From positions 1 to 5,302 of the forward strand of contig DAOUQU010000128.1 of assembly GCA_030625445.1 (NCBI GenBank): a stretch of 5,302 bases of DNA, in the 5' to 3' direction. This document shows, one piece after another, positions 4,243 through 5,302 of this stretch; position 1 is the first letter of the stretch, and each line of letters begins with the position of its first letter. The stretch comes from Gammaproteobacteria bacterium. Lineage in GTDB: Bacteria; Pseudomonadota; Gammaproteobacteria; Chromatiales; Chromatiaceae. The translations under genes and the position numbers were made by a program. The notes beneath the pieces were generated by a model. The model did no database searches. It was given only the letters and a program-made list of their open reading frames with translations, and was not told the DNA's origin.

Positions 4243-5298
4243 GTGAGTGAATTGAAAAACGACCGATTTTTGCGCGCCTTGATGCGTGAACCAGTGGATA
4301 TGACGCCTGTGTGGATGATGCGCCAGGCAGGACGCTATCTTCCAGAGTATCGTGCTACACGTGAAAAAGCCGGTAGTTTCCTTGATTTATGCAAAAATCC
4401 TGATCTGGCTTGTGAAGTTACATTGCAGCCATTGAAGCGCTTTCCTCTGGATGCGGCGATCCTCTTTTCCGATATTCTGACGATTCCTGACGCGATGGGG
4501 CTGGGTCTCTATTTCGGCGAAGGCGAGGGGCCGAAGTTCGAGCGTCCTGTGCGCAGCAAAGCCGATGTGGATGCCATCGGTGTTCCGGATCCGGAAGGGG
4601 AACTCGCTTACGTCATGAATGCGGTGCGGGTGATCCGCCGTGAACTGCATGGCGAGGTGCCGCTGATCGGCTTTTCCGGCAGTCCATGGACGCTGGCGAC
4701 CTATATGGTCGAGGGCGGCAGCACCAAAAATTTTGCGCTCTCCAAGGGCATGATGTTCGATCAGCCTGCGCTCATGCATGCACTGCTGGAGAAGCTGGCA
4801 GATTCTGTCACCAGCTATCTGAATGCACAAATTGCTGCCGGCGCACAGGCTGTGATGATTTTCGATACCTGGGGTGGAGTGCTGACGCCGCGTGATTACC
4901 GCGACTTTTCCCTGAGCTACATGAGTCGCATCATCGACGGCCTGACGCGTGAAAATGATGGCCGCAAAGTACCTGTCATCCTCTTCAGCAAGGGTGGAGC
5001 GCTGTGGCTGGAGCAGATGGCGGACAGCGGCGCCGATGCCCTGGGACTGGACTGGACCATCGACATCGGTGATGCGCGCAAGCGTGTCGGCGACAGGGTG
5101 GCGCTGCAGGGAAATATGGATCCCTGCATCCTCTACTCAAGCCCTGAGCGTATTCGCCAGGAGGTTGCCGGGATCCTCGACAGCTTTGGCGAAGGCCCGG
5201 GGCATGTCTTCAACCTCGGACACGGGATTCATCCCGAGATTCCACCGGAGCATGCAGCGGCTTTCATCGAAGCCGTGCATGATCTCAGCCGCAGGTAA
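4243..5298 (+). CDS. hemE: Uroporphyrinogen decarboxylase
   Basis: The enzyme removes four acetate carboxyls from uroporphyrinogen III to give coproporphyrinogen III in the cytoplasm, a shared step of heme synthesis. From the GTG at 4243 the product is 351 residues (354 in E. coli) and begins (M)SELKNDRFLRAL, matching the conserved family N-terminus. The frame is open back to a TTG at 4150 and includes an ATG at 4195, but these add unconserved residues. Key residues are present: RQAGRYLPEY (27-36) with Arg27 and Arg31, Asp77 in LFSDIL, Tyr154 in GSPWTLATY, FDTWGG (207-212), and His327 in NLGHGI. The barrel is complete and the stop lies 4 bases from the window end. The ribosome site is weak (GGA 7 bases before GTG). 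It is transcribed away from the carbonic anhydrase unit. Confidence 0.97.
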   Translation: MSELKNDRFLRALMREPVDMTPVWMMRQAGRYLPEYRATREKAGSFLDLCKNPDLACEVTLQPLKRFPLDAAILFSDILTIPDAMGLGLYFGEGEGPKFERPVRSKADVDAIGVPDPEGELAYVMNAVRVIRRELHGEVPLIGFSGSPWTLATYMVEGGSTKNFALSKGMMFDQPALMHALLEKLADSVTSYLNAQIAAGAQAVMIFDTWGGVLTPRDYRDFSLSYMSRIIDGLTRENDGRKVPVILFSKGGALWLEQMADSGADALGLDWTIDIGDARKRVGDRVALQGNMDPCILYSSPERIRQEVAGILDSFGEGPGHVFNLGHGIHPEIPPEHAAAFIEAVHDLSRR

Positions 5299-5302
5299 AA
5301 AA

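Noticed and set aside
4387..4830. Minus-strand ORF of 147 codons inside hemE
   Set aside because: It is antisense to the conserved catalytic region of hemE and has no independent signal.
1..5302. CRISPR array, tRNA, rRNA, riboswitch, transposase or phage genes
   Set aside because: No regularly spaced direct repeats, cloverleaf-like sequence, known aptamer core or mobile-element protein motif was seen on either strand.

Overview
This window is chromosomal sequence from a proteobacterium. HtpX, Dcd, SprT, endonuclease I, a YrdA-type gamma carbonic anhydrase and HemE all read as ordinary proteobacterial versions. Base composition is moderately GC-rich (about mid-50s percent by eye). The intergenic gaps carry repeat families typical of Gammaproteobacteria and related lineages. 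The genus cannot be fixed from the sequence. No plasmid, phage, transposase, CRISPR array, tRNA or rRNA was seen.

Layout, left to right. Positions 1-274 (minus) hold the N-terminal 91 residues of an Sfp-type 4'-phosphopantetheinyl transferase, cut by the window edge. A 189-base gap with a 16-bp palindrome and a dispersed palindromic repeat separates it from htpX (464-1339, minus), a membrane zinc protease. The 189-base divergent gap 1340-1528 has a heat-shock-like promoter facing htpX and another dispersed repeat just upstream of dcd (1529-2095, plus), the dCTP deaminase. Positions 2096-2363, between the convergent dcd and sprT, hold two more repeat elements (one a REPIN-like inverted pair with a terminator-like end) and a very AT-rich pocket.

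Positions 4098 down to 2364 (minus) are a compact three-gene unit: gamma carbonic anhydrase-like protein, then endonuclease I with its start overlapping the upstream stop (TAATG), then a SprT-family zinc metalloprotein 20 bases further on. A four-copy 12-bp tandem repeat spans the endA stop and the sprT start. A 144-base divergent region separates this unit from hemE (4243-5298, plus; GTG start chosen), the uroporphyrinogen decarboxylase of heme synthesis.

The genes are mostly housekeeping: cofactor attachment to carrier proteins, membrane protein quality control, dUTP supply for thymidylate, bicarbonate-type chemistry, nucleic acid degradation and heme synthesis. They do not form one pathway. 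I found no convincing new defence, secretion or metabolic system. The interest lies in the dense dispersed repeats, the repeat-built endA/sprT junction and the likely heat-shock promoter of htpX.
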